From Microbacterium sp. zg-B185 (GTDB taxonomy: Bacteria > Actinomycetota > Actinomycetes > Actinomycetales > Microbacteriaceae): a stretch of DNA of 64,000 bases. Below the pieces are notes generated by a model, which worked only from the letters and a program-made list of their open reading frames with translations, was not told the DNA's origin and searched no databases. This document shows, piece by piece, positions 9,178 through 15,738 of the stretch (positions are counted from its first letter, which is position 1; every line of letters starts with the position of its first letter). Position numbers and translations under genes: made by a program. The stretch spans positions 2,480,001-2,544,000 of the forward strand of contig NZ_CP126739.1 of assembly GCF_030246885.1 (NCBI RefSeq). The letters run 5' to 3'.

Positions 9178-9960
9178 TCAGTCGCTCTCGGAGTCGATCC
9201 GATTCCGCAGCGTCTCGTCGTCCAGGAGAGGCAGATCGGCGCGCGTGACGACATGAGACGTCACCGCATACTCGACCAGGCGGGCACGCCGGTTCGTCGC
9301 GAGCTTGCCGGCCCCACCGCGAAGACCCTGCACGCCCATGCGGTCCAGTTTGTCGCACACGTTGTCGAGCTTGCGGTTGAACTTGCTCATCGTCCACCCC
9401 AGTCGCTGCGCTGCCGCGCTCGACGACGGCAGCTCGTTCATGCTGACGCCCTCACGACGCAGCATCGGTTCGGCCAGAGCGACGATGAGCAGCTTCTGCA
9501 GGGGCGTGAAACTGGCCGGCATGACCGTGGTCTCGCCACTCATCGACGCGTACACCTGGCGCGAGACCTCGTACGGCGCCTGCTCGGTGTGCAGGCTCAG
9601 CTCGTAGGTGACGGGGCCGGCCGTGAACACGATGACACTGCGCTCGAAAACGAGCGGCATCCGCGCCCCCGGTGAGAGCCATGACTGCACGGCTCCACCG
9701 GCGCTCGAGATCGTGGCCGCCAGTCGCACCCCGACGTTCGCGAGCCACCACAGCCCGTCGCGGTGCGACAGCTCCAGGAAGTGCCGATGCAGATACCGGT
9801 TGTCGTCGATCTCAAGGTCGCCCTCGCGACCGATGATGAAGGGCCGGTCGATCGGCAGGTCGTGCCACTCGCCGGCGAACTCAAGTCGAAGTGGCGCCAC
9901 GTCGCCCGCGCCCGCCGCGTCGAGGCTGTCGAGCTCGCTTGCCGATTTCACATCTGTCAC
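9178..9960 (-). CDS. FHA-domain protein with C-terminal helix-turn-helix (candidate T7SS-locus regulator)
   Basis: 260 residues. The GTG at 9960 is chosen because AAGGAG sits six bases upstream; a longer TTG start lacks one. Residues about 25-90 form an FHA domain (FIIGREGDLEIDDNRYLHRHFLEL), which binds phosphothreonine. Residues about 165-215 (FTPLQKLLIVALAEPML, then RLGWTMSKFNRKLDNVCDKL) look like a winged or classical helix-turn-helix. It is the last minus-strand gene of the T7SS locus, 82 bp after the nuclease immunity gene. Its FHA could read the state of the kinase/phosphatase pair in the locus. The DNA target is not known; a regulatory role is inference. Confidence 0.65.
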   Translation of the reverse strand: MTDVKSASELDSLDAAGAGDVAPLRLEFAGEWHDLPIDRPFIIGREGDLEIDDNRYLHRHFLELSHRDGLWWLANVGVRLAATISSAGGAVQSWLSPGARMPLVFERSVIVFTAGPVTYELSLHTEQAPYEVSRQVYASMSGETTVMPASFTPLQKLLIVALAEPMLRREGVSMNELPSSSAAAQRLGWTMSKFNRKLDNVCDKLDRMGVQGLRGGAGKLATNRRARLVEYAVTSHVVTRADLPLLDDETLRNRIDSESD

Positions 9961-9997
9961 GTAACGCTCCTTCACCTGACATCCTGCCAGCAAGAGT

Positions 9998-10015
9998 GCG
10001 TCACCGGCGTGACGC
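9998..10015. promoter_or_regulatory. 18-bp perfect inverted repeat upstream of the FHA-HTH gene
   Basis: GCGTCAC-CGGC-GTGACGC, 7-bp arms with a 4-bp spacer, 37 bp upstream of the GTG at 9960 and 28 bp past the stop of the immunity gene. Position and symmetry suggest an operator, possibly autoregulatory. It does not match the TGGG-N8-CCCA element found elsewhere in the locus. Confidence 0.5.
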
Positions 10016-10042
10016 GGCGTCGGATGAAGTCACGCGGCGGGG

Positions 10043-10432
10043 TCACGTGAATTGGGGGCGCAACTCCTCACGCAGCTGCCTGAAGTTGCGCGGGGTCGTC
10101 TTCCAGCGCCCCTCGTCCGTCTCCTCGAAGGTCACCCGGTACTCACCCGTCGTGCGGTCCAGCTGCACGAGGGCTTTCCGCGGCAGGGCCTCGCCGGGCT
10201 TGTAATAGCTGTCGGTGTAGGCCTTCACCGCGGGTGCCACCGCCCACGGATCCGACGCCACGGCCGATACCACGCCGTCGGGCCAGTAGAGGTAGCCGTG
10301 CGCCTCGTTGAACTCCCCGTCGGGGAACTCCAGGATGATTGCCAGAGCCTCCCAGCCCTCCGCGTCGAGGTTGGGCGCTTGCATGTTGTCGATGAGAGCG
10401 CGGATGAGATCGGCTGTGACATTTCCTGGCAT
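10043..10432 (-). CDS. EsaG/YezG (DUF600)-like immunity protein for the nuclease toxin
   Basis: 129 residues, starting at an ATG with AGAGGAA upstream. Position (20 nt after the nuclease gene), size and layout fit an antitoxin. The sequence, with an acidic N-terminal half and a C-terminal strand pair (DRTTGEYRVTFEE), resembles the DUF600 family. In staphylococcal T7SS, EsaG/DUF600 proteins bind and neutralise the EsaD nuclease; here the upstream toxin also has an EsaD-type nuclease domain. It would act in the cytoplasm of the producer and its kin. Family assignment is from pattern only. Confidence 0.6.
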   Translation of the reverse strand: MPGNVTADLIRALIDNMQAPNLDAEGWEALAIILEFPDGEFNEAHGYLYWPDGVVSAVASDPWAVAPAVKAYTDSYYKPGEALPRKALVQLDRTTGEYRVTFEETDEGRWKTTPRNFRQLREELRPQFT

Positions 10433-10452
10433 GGAGTTCCTCTCGAGTCTGT

Positions 10453-11073
10453 TCACCGCGTGTGGATGCGGTCGAAGGTCTCGCCGTTGACGTTCGCGAA
10501 ACTCGGATTACGGACCTCGATGATGTCGCCGGTCGATGGGTCGGACACCACATACACAACCTGAAAATTATCAGGTCGGACGGCACCGGGAGGGTCGACC
10601 TGAATGCGGTAGTCGACGCGGGCGCCCTCGGCAACCCAGTCGGCCCACTCGCTCTCCATCTTCTTCCATGCGCCGCGATTGAGGTTGGCGATCTGCGGCA
10701 CGATTCCTTCATCCCGGGTGTCCCCGAAGAAGCGGTGCGCACCCAGGTGGCCGCCGTCGTCCCCGGGATTGCCCAGTCGGCCGATCGCCGTCGCATTGTC
10801 GCCTCGAGCGGAGCCGCCGAAATCCTCGAGGATCTTCCCCTGCTCCTGCACCGGCCGTCCGGTGTCAGGATCGAAGTGCGTCGTCTTGGTGTTGGGGCCG
10901 CGCGTGGTGACGGTGTTGTCGTACTTGTCCGTGTCGCGGACCTGCCGCACGACGTTGTCCAGGTGGTCCGTGATCCGGTCGGCGAGCTGGGGAAGCCGGT
11001 CACTCAGACGGCGACCCGCGTCCGCGACCGATTGCTTCAACTCGCGCATCACTGCCCGTGCGCCGGCGCTCAT
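10453..11073 (-). CDS. T7SS toxin: DNA/RNA non-specific endonuclease (EsaD/YeeF-type)
   Basis: 206 residues. Residues 1-52 are a helical pre-toxin segment closely matching the start of the other toxin here (29 of the first 52 residues identical). The C-terminal domain (about 100-190) has DDGGH at 105-109 with the likely catalytic His109, then PQIANLNRGAWKKME (Asn130, Asn132, Glu140). This is the pattern of the Endonuclease_NS_2 (beta-beta-alpha metal) nucleases of EsaD and YeeF. The ATG overlaps the adaptor stop by 1 nt (TGATG), and GGAG in the adaptor's last codons serves as Shine-Dalgarno. Predicted to be exported to degrade nucleic acid in rival cells. Confidence 0.75.
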   Translation of the reverse strand: MSAGARAVMRELKQSVADAGRRLSDRLPQLADRITDHLDNVVRQVRDTDKYDNTVTTRGPNTKTTHFDPDTGRPVQEQGKILEDFGGSARGDNATAIGRLGNPGDDGGHLGAHRFFGDTRDEGIVPQIANLNRGAWKKMESEWADWVAEGARVDYRIQVDPPGAVRPDNFQVVYVVSDPSTGDIIEVRNPSFANVNGETFDRIHTR

Positions 11074-11792
11074 CAGTCGTCTCCTCCGAAGTCGAGCGCG
11101 GAGAACTCCGCGAAGAACGTGGAGGTCACCGACTGAAGGTCTGCACCATGCAGCTTCATCGTCGCCTGCGCATCCTCCAAGGCAGCCAGATCCGCATAGA
11201 ACTCATCCGAATCCCCCGCGGTCGCCTCCACCATCGGCGCATCCAGGACCGCGTCGATCACCGCGGGCAGCTGCTCCGACATCGGCTCGATCGCCAACGG
11301 CAGAAGCTGATTCAGCAGCTGTTCCACGGCGATGTCCACCGCCGCGTTCAACAGCTTCTTCTTGACCAGCAGCATCGGCCCCGCACCGGCAGCGGTGAGC
11401 GGATTCGTCAGCATCGCAACCAGCGTGATCAACGTCGACGACACATCGACGATGACCTTCATCTTCAACGCGAAGATCGCCTCCGCACCGACATCCATCG
11501 CCATCGCAGCCGGCGGCATGATGTCGACCAGCTTCTGCAGATTCTGCGACCGGTTCGCGTTCCACGCACCCAACGTCGCCGGCCCCGTCTGCCCCCGCAT
11601 CGCACCGGAGATATCGCCGTTGACCTTGCGATCGACCGCCTGGATCACATCCTCCAGATCAGTGCCCAGATTGCGGACCAGAACCGCGCCCTTGCGCACC
11701 TCGTCCTCATCGATGTCCGGCCACTCGAACCCGAGCTTCTCCATCACCCAGACCAGCTCGTTCGGCAACATCATCCCCACGACCACACCTCC
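11068..11792 (-). repeat. Near-identical 725-bp direct repeat, copy A (adaptor gene)
   Basis: Matches 12872-13596 at an offset of 1804 bp; the only mismatch I found is at 11782/13586. Identity starts in the first codons of the downstream toxin and stops at the ribosome binding site, so the repeat is almost exactly the adaptor coding sequence. Confidence 0.92.
11073..11780 (-). CDS. WXG100-like (CpnT N-terminal-like) T7SS adaptor protein, copy A
   Basis: 235 residues. The GTG at 11780 is 7 nt after AGGAGG. It begins with MMLPNELVWVMEKLGFEWPD, the signature of the 'WXG100-like' N-terminal module found at the front of CpnT-type T7SS effectors, here as a free-standing protein. It is mostly helical, with a long hydrophobic stretch about 90-165 (STLITLVAMLTNPLTAAGAG). 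It probably pairs with the pre-toxin segment of the next gene and carries it to the EssC-like ATPase. Its protein sequence is identical to that of copy B at 12877-13584. TGATG overlap with the nuclease toxin. Confidence 0.75.
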   Translation of the reverse strand: MGMMLPNELVWVMEKLGFEWPDIDEDEVRKGAVLVRNLGTDLEDVIQAVDRKVNGDISGAMRGQTGPATLGAWNANRSQNLQKLVDIMPPAAMAMDVGAEAIFALKMKVIVDVSSTLITLVAMLTNPLTAAGAGPMLLVKKKLLNAAVDIAVEQLLNQLLPLAIEPMSEQLPAVIDAVLDAPMVEATAGDSDEFYADLAALEDAQATMKLHGADLQSVTSTFFAEFSALDFGGDD

Positions 11793-11799
11793 TGAGTCG

Positions 11800-11805
11800 A
11801 ATCTA
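11800..11805 (-). promoter_or_regulatory. -10 element of toxin cassette A
   Basis: TAGATT on the minus strand, 23 nt downstream of the 16-bp element at 11829-11844 and directly before the ribosome binding site. The leader would be very short. Confidence 0.55.
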
Positions 11806-11828
11806 CGTTTCGGGTCAGGAACCGACCA

Positions 11829-11844
11829 TGGGTAGCACTTCCCA
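11829..11844 (-). promoter_or_regulatory. T7SS-locus 16-bp element, site 1 (cassette A)
   Basis: Minus strand reads TGGGAAGTGCTACCCA, an imperfect palindrome of the form TGGG-N5-CT-N-CCCA. It is placed 23 nt upstream of TAGATT, so its centre is near -43. Probably an activator site. It lies outside the duplicated block but at the same distance from the adaptor start as site 2, within 1 bp. Confidence 0.7.
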
Positions 11845-11932
11845 CCAGCTGCGCATCACGGCAGTGGTCACGGTCGCCTCGGGCGCTCTGCGCGCACGTG
11901 ACCGCAGAAGGGCCGTCACCGCGCCAGAGGGG

Positions 11933-12217
11933 TCACCTCACCAGGTACGTGAAGTAGTTCGAGAGCTTCTCGAGCGCAGCGGCGGACAACTCGGGGTGCC
12001 TCTCGTGCATCACCTGCTCGACCTCTTCGCCGATGTCGACGAGCGACTTGTCCGCCCAGTCGATCCGGATCCTCGAGGTCTCGTCGAGAACCGCGCGGAC
12101 CGCTTCACGAGCGGCATCCGTACCGAACCTGGCCTCGAACTCCTCGTCGTTCTGGCCCGGGTAGTTCTTGAGGAACACCACAACGGCTTCGCTGATGTCC
12201 AGATGTTGGTCCGTCAT
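11933..12217 (-). CDS. Probable immunity protein for the ADP-ribosyl cyclase-like toxin
   Basis: 94 residues, acidic, apparently all-helical (ISEAVVVFLKNYPG, then EEVEQVMHERHPELSAAALE). It starts 15 nt after the toxin stop, with AAAGG upstream. I do not recognise the family. Gene order (adaptor, toxin, small acidic gene) is the same as in the neighbouring cassette, where the third gene is an EsaG-like immunity protein. This makes a cognate NADase inhibitor the most likely role. It has no signal peptide and would act in the cytoplasm. Confidence 0.55.
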   Translation of the reverse strand: MTDQHLDISEAVVVFLKNYPGQNDEEFEARFGTDAAREAVRAVLDETSRIRIDWADKSLVDIGEEVEQVMHERHPELSAAALEKLSNYFTYLVR

Positions 12218-12232
12218 GACGGTGCCTTTCGG

Positions 12233-12877
12233 TCAGAGCTGCGCCCAGATGCCGGTGTCGGGGTCGAGCTGGCTGATGCTCGTGACATTCGGGTTGTCCA
12301 CCAGCCGCGGGATCTCGACAGTCTGCCAGATGTTTCCCGGCCGCAGATCGCTGCCGACGACCGCGCGGACCTGTCCGCTCGCGTTCTCCGCGAACGCCGC
12401 GGAGGCGTCCTCCCAGAAGCGCACGGACTCCGGGTCCTTCTGGTTCCAGACCGGAAGCGGGTCGACTCCGTTGGCGGCCAGCGTCTGTTCCAGCGTCCGC
12501 CCGCCGCTTCCGGTGGCGATGTTCTCGGCGATGCCGGACCCGCCGGGCCCGACACCGACACCGTTGGCGTCCCGACCGGACCAGTAGAACGCCGTGTCCG
12601 GGTCCGTCCTGGTCAACGCGCGAAGCTCGTCGATGGAGGGGAGGCTGCCGGGCTCATATCGACCGTCCTGGCCGCGCACGGGATTGTACGGTCGGGGGGC
12701 CGCAGGAGTGTCCGGCGCGTCGTCGAACTTGTCCTTGTCGCGAACCTGACGCACGACGTTGTCGAGATGGTCGTTCATGTTGTCGGCGAGATGGTGGAGT
12801 TTGTCTCTGCTGTGCGCGGTTCCCTTGAGAACCGCTTGCCGCAACTCCCGGAAGACCGCTTTGGTCGCGCTGCTCAT
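12233..12877 (-). CDS. T7SS toxin: CD38-like ADP-ribosyl cyclase / NAD+ glycohydrolase
   Basis: 214 residues. Residues 1-52 are the same pre-toxin helical segment as in the nuclease toxin. The C-terminal domain (about 90-205) lines up with CD38/ADP-ribosyl cyclase: FYWS (Trp99, like CD38 Trp125), TLEQTL (Glu130, like Glu146), FWEDASAAFAENA (Trp155, like Trp189) and WQTVEIP (Glu188, like catalytic Glu226). All four signature residues are present. Predicted activity is NAD+ hydrolysis or cyclisation in target cells. The domain is known computationally among polymorphic toxins (Tox-ARC). The TGATG overlap with the upstream adaptor indicates coupled translation. Activity is inferred. Confidence 0.72.
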   Translation of the reverse strand: MSSATKAVFRELRQAVLKGTAHSRDKLHHLADNMNDHLDNVVRQVRDKDKFDDAPDTPAAPRPYNPVRGQDGRYEPGSLPSIDELRALTRTDPDTAFYWSGRDANGVGVGPGGSGIAENIATGSGGRTLEQTLAANGVDPLPVWNQKDPESVRFWEDASAAFAENASGQVRAVVGSDLRPGNIWQTVEIPRLVDNPNVTSISQLDPDTGIWAQL

Positions 12878-13596
12878 CAGTCGTCTCCTCCGAAGTCGAG
12901 CGCGGAGAACTCCGCGAAGAACGTGGAGGTCACCGACTGAAGGTCTGCACCATGCAGCTTCATCGTCGCCTGCGCATCCTCCAAGGCAGCCAGATCCGCA
13001 TAGAACTCATCCGAATCCCCCGCGGTCGCCTCCACCATCGGCGCATCCAGGACCGCGTCGATCACCGCGGGCAGCTGCTCCGACATCGGCTCGATCGCCA
13101 ACGGCAGAAGCTGATTCAGCAGCTGTTCCACGGCGATGTCCACCGCCGCGTTCAACAGCTTCTTCTTGACCAGCAGCATCGGCCCCGCACCGGCAGCGGT
13201 GAGCGGATTCGTCAGCATCGCAACCAGCGTGATCAACGTCGACGACACATCGACGATGACCTTCATCTTCAACGCGAAGATCGCCTCCGCACCGACATCC
13301 ATCGCCATCGCAGCCGGCGGCATGATGTCGACCAGCTTCTGCAGATTCTGCGACCGGTTCGCGTTCCACGCACCCAACGTCGCCGGCCCCGTCTGCCCCC
13401 GCATCGCACCGGAGATATCGCCGTTGACCTTGCGATCGACCGCCTGGATCACATCCTCCAGATCAGTGCCCAGATTGCGGACCAGAACCGCGCCCTTGCG
13501 CACCTCGTCCTCATCGATGTCCGGCCACTCGAACCCGAGCTTCTCCATCACCCAGACCAGCTCGTTCGGCAACATCATCCCCACGGCCACACCTCC
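12872..13596 (-). repeat. Near-identical 725-bp direct repeat, copy B (adaptor gene)
   Basis: Partner of 11068-11792. The two copies flank the CD38-like toxin and its immunity gene, so homologous recombination between them would delete that cassette or fuse the copy-B promoter to the nuclease cassette. Confidence 0.92.
12877..13584 (-). CDS. WXG100-like T7SS adaptor protein, copy B
   Basis: 235 residues, the same protein sequence as copy A. It starts at the GTG at 13584 with TGGAGG upstream. It heads the cassette carrying the CD38-like toxin. Features are as for copy A: LPNELVWVMEKLGFEWPDID at the N-terminus, hydrophobic centre, acidic C-terminus (DFGGDD). An identical adaptor paired with two different toxins suggests that it recognises the shared 52-residue pre-toxin segment rather than the toxin domain. 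Confidence 0.75.
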   Translation of the reverse strand: MGMMLPNELVWVMEKLGFEWPDIDEDEVRKGAVLVRNLGTDLEDVIQAVDRKVNGDISGAMRGQTGPATLGAWNANRSQNLQKLVDIMPPAAMAMDVGAEAIFALKMKVIVDVSSTLITLVAMLTNPLTAAGAGPMLLVKKKLLNAAVDIAVEQLLNQLLPLAIEPMSEQLPAVIDAVLDAPMVEATAGDSDEFYADLAALEDAQATMKLHGADLQSVTSTFFAEFSALDFGGDD

Positions 13597-13603
13597 ACTA
13601 GAG

Positions 13604-13609
13604 ACTCTA
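13604..13609 (-). promoter_or_regulatory. -10 element of toxin cassette B
   Basis: TAGAGT on the minus strand, 24 nt downstream of the 16-bp element at 13634-13649 and just before the ribosome binding site. Confidence 0.5.
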
Positions 13610-13633
13610 TGAGTCGCGAGCGAACGGTCGCGA

Positions 13634-13649
13634 TGGGGAGAACAACCCA
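13634..13649 (-). promoter_or_regulatory. T7SS-locus 16-bp element, site 2 (cassette B)
   Basis: Minus strand reads TGGGTTGTTCTCCCCA. It has the same TGGG-N5-CT-N-CCCA form as site 1 but different surrounding sequence, so it is conserved by function rather than by the recent duplication. Confidence 0.7.
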
Positions 13650-13660
13650 CCCACCCGCGC

Positions 13661-15373
13661 TCATGGGATCGCTTCCCACTGCGCGGCGTCCCGGATCAGC
13701 CGAGCGGCGTCGCCGGTCGGCGTCGCGACGCCTGTCACGCCACGGTCGATGACGGTCACCAGTTGGTTCACGGCAAGGGGAAGAGCGACCGCGGCCTGCA
13801 CGATCGTGGCCTCGATCTGAGCGAGAACCTCACGCGCCTCGTATATGTCGGCGGTCTGCGCGTACTGCGCGATGAGCTGGTCGCGGGCGGCATCGGCATG
13901 CCCGGAGAGTGAGGCCGCACCTGCGCTGCCCCACTGCGCGGCGATCTGCTCCGGAGTCTGCGGGATCGGCGTGCGGGCGATCACGGCGTCCCAGGCGCGC
14001 TGCGCCAGCGCGGCCTCGAAGTCCTCACTGCTGCAGTCCACGACGCTCCACCCCGCCTCTGCGGCAGATTCCCGGAGAGCGGCGAAAGCACCCGCACCGA
14101 ATTCGCTGGCCCGGTCGTAGAGCACGCACACCGGTGACCGGTCGGCAACTCCGGCGGACTCGCGTTCCCGCACCGGGTCATCGGCCGGGGACCCCAGCGC
14201 CACGGCGAACCCCGAATCCTCGTTGACGATGTCGTAGGCACGCGATCCCGGCGCCGACAGCATCGATGCCGTGCCGGTATAGGCCGACGCCCACAGGCCG
14301 GAGCCGCGCTCCACCATCGCCGGCGCCGACGTCGCACGGATGAACGCGGCGCGCGCCGGCTGCGAGGCGAAGATGCCGCCGGGGCGCAGCAGCAGAGCCC
14401 ACGCTGTCCCGTCATGCGACGTGTTCACGGTGAAGTCCTTGCGCTCGAGTTCCCGGATGGGCCCGCGAATTGCGGTCGTCGGTGCCACGATCGCCACGTG
14501 CAGCCGGCCGCCGACGTCCGCGATCGGCTGGTCTCCAGGAGGCACCAGCTCGATCCGGGCGACCTTGGGCGTCACGGATCCGCGGAAGGCGGGATTGGGG
14601 ACGAGTGTGACGCTCTGCCCCTCTGCCTCGTCTCGGACCTCGTCGACGAGGAAGGGCCCGCTGGAAAGCAGCAGGTCGGGGGCGATCTCGTCGCCGGCGG
14701 AGACCGTGAAGCCGTCGTTCCAGACCTCGGCGATGTCCTGGAGCACCGCCCGGTCCTCGTCCTGGATCGCCCGGATGACCGCCTGTTTCGCCTCCATCGC
14801 ATCGTCGATGCCCAAGGCGCGTCGGCCGATGACGTGCGCCGGCACCGGCACCGTCACGGCTTGCTGCCAGCCGGTGACCGGCGGCTCGAACGTCACATCG
14901 ATCGACCGGGCGAACTCGTCGACTGACGGAACGTCGGAGTCGGCATCCGGCTGGGTCTGGATCGCTCCGGAGTCCCCCTCCGGAGCGAAGTACCCGGCGG
15001 CTGCCGCCCAGCCCAGCAGAAGGTCGGCCGCGTCCAGCGGGATGCCGTCCGACCAGGCCGGCTCAGCAAGGTCGTACCGCACCGTGAACGGGTCGTCCGC
15101 GAGAATCGCGACGGTGCCGAACGATTCGTCCGCGACGAACTCCCCCTCCCGCACGTGGCCGAACCCGCCTCGGATCGCCTCGGCGATGGCGATGTTTCCG
15201 GCCGTCGGGGATGCGGCGGCGTTCGCCGATGTGAACGGACCCGCCCACCCGACGGTGATCCGGGTGCCCGGCACGACCGTGTCCGGCAGCCCGGGGGCGC
15301 ACGCCGTCAGGCTTGCCCCGAGGCTTGCCGCGAGCAGGAGTGCGAGCGGTGCGCGGAAACGGCGCCGCGTCAT
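13661..15373 (-). CDS. Orphan family 5 (peptide/nickel-type) solute-binding lipoprotein
   Basis: 570 residues. A lipoprotein signal peptide with lipobox LTAC (Cys25) directs it to the outer face of the membrane. The body matches SBP family 5: ITVGWAGPFTSANAA, an early WSDGIPLDAADLLLGW block and a PNPAFRGSVTPKVARIEL block. No ABC permease or ATPase gene accompanies it. It lies 24 nt downstream of the small YWYN protein and so probably belongs to the WXG100 transcript. Either it is an ordinary binding protein using an unlinked transporter, or it has been adopted by the secretion system. Confidence 0.82.
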   Translation of the reverse strand: MTRRRFRAPLALLLAASLGASLTACAPGLPDTVVPGTRITVGWAGPFTSANAAASPTAGNIAIAEAIRGGFGHVREGEFVADESFGTVAILADDPFTVRYDLAEPAWSDGIPLDAADLLLGWAAAAGYFAPEGDSGAIQTQPDADSDVPSVDEFARSIDVTFEPPVTGWQQAVTVPVPAHVIGRRALGIDDAMEAKQAVIRAIQDEDRAVLQDIAEVWNDGFTVSAGDEIAPDLLLSSGPFLVDEVRDEAEGQSVTLVPNPAFRGSVTPKVARIELVPPGDQPIADVGGRLHVAIVAPTTAIRGPIRELERKDFTVNTSHDGTAWALLLRPGGIFASQPARAAFIRATSAPAMVERGSGLWASAYTGTASMLSAPGSRAYDIVNEDSGFAVALGSPADDPVRERESAGVADRSPVCVLYDRASEFGAGAFAALRESAAEAGWSVVDCSSEDFEAALAQRAWDAVIARTPIPQTPEQIAAQWGSAGAASLSGHADAARDQLIAQYAQTADIYEAREVLAQIEATIVQAAVALPLAVNQLVTVIDRGVTGVATPTGDAARLIRDAAQWEAIP

Positions 15374-15397
15374 GAGATCGCAGTCATACGAGGGCGG

Positions 15398-15619
15398 TCA
15401 TATGAGGTCGGTGCCGTCTTCGCCTTCGACCAGCGCACGGAAGGGCTCGCTCTCTTCGCTCTCCAGCCACGCACGGGCATATTCCACCAGCAGGGCCGGG
15501 GAATCCTCCGCCTCCGCGGCGGTGGCGAACGGCCCGAGGGTGTCTTCTGACGGGCGCGTGTCCGCGCGTTCCACCGCCCTGGCCGTCAGGTTGTACCAGT
15601 AGCTCTGCGAGTCGCTCAT
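15398..15619 (-). CDS. Small YWYN/LGPF-motif protein
   Basis: 73 residues, acidic. The layout SYWYNL...LGPFATAAEAEDSP...ARAWLE resembles a small, widespread actinobacterial family with YWYN near the start, LGPY/F-x-T in the middle and a Trp-acidic tail. Function unknown. It sits between WXG100 and the solute-binding protein, downstream of a strong hairpin, with the next gene 24 nt away. Confidence 0.6.
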   Translation of the reverse strand: MSDSQSYWYNLTARAVERADTRPSEDTLGPFATAAEAEDSPALLVEYARAWLESEESEPFRALVEGEDGTDLI

Positions 15620-15682
15620 CGGCCCCGTGCTCCGCTCATCTGCCCCATCCTATTGCTCGCCTCCTGGTGCCCTGGCACGGAC

Positions 15683-15724
15683 AGAGGTCGTGGCGCCGGT
15701 CCGAGGACCGGCGCCACGACCTCT
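15683..15724. terminator. Perfect 20-bp hairpin after the WXG100 gene
   Basis: Arms 15683-15702 and 15705-15724 are perfectly complementary, leaving a 2-nt centre (effectively a CGAG tetraloop). There is no T-tract on the minus-strand side. It is therefore more likely an RNA-stabilising or partial-termination hairpin that raises WXG100 levels above the downstream genes than a simple terminator. Confidence 0.65.
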
Positions 15725-15738
15725 GAAAGCACGCTGGC

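Noticed and set aside
10453..11780. Frameshifted CpnT-like pseudogene instead of two genes
   Set aside because: Both cassettes have the same TGATG junction and in-gene Shine-Dalgarno, and the toxin domains are intact, so the split is an ordered arrangement rather than a mutation.
13664..13678. TGGG-N7-CCCA palindrome upstream of toxin cassette B as a fifth regulatory site
   Set aside because: The spacer is 7 rather than 8, the conserved CT is missing, no TAGNNT lies 23-24 nt downstream, and it overlaps the 3' end of the solute-binding protein gene.
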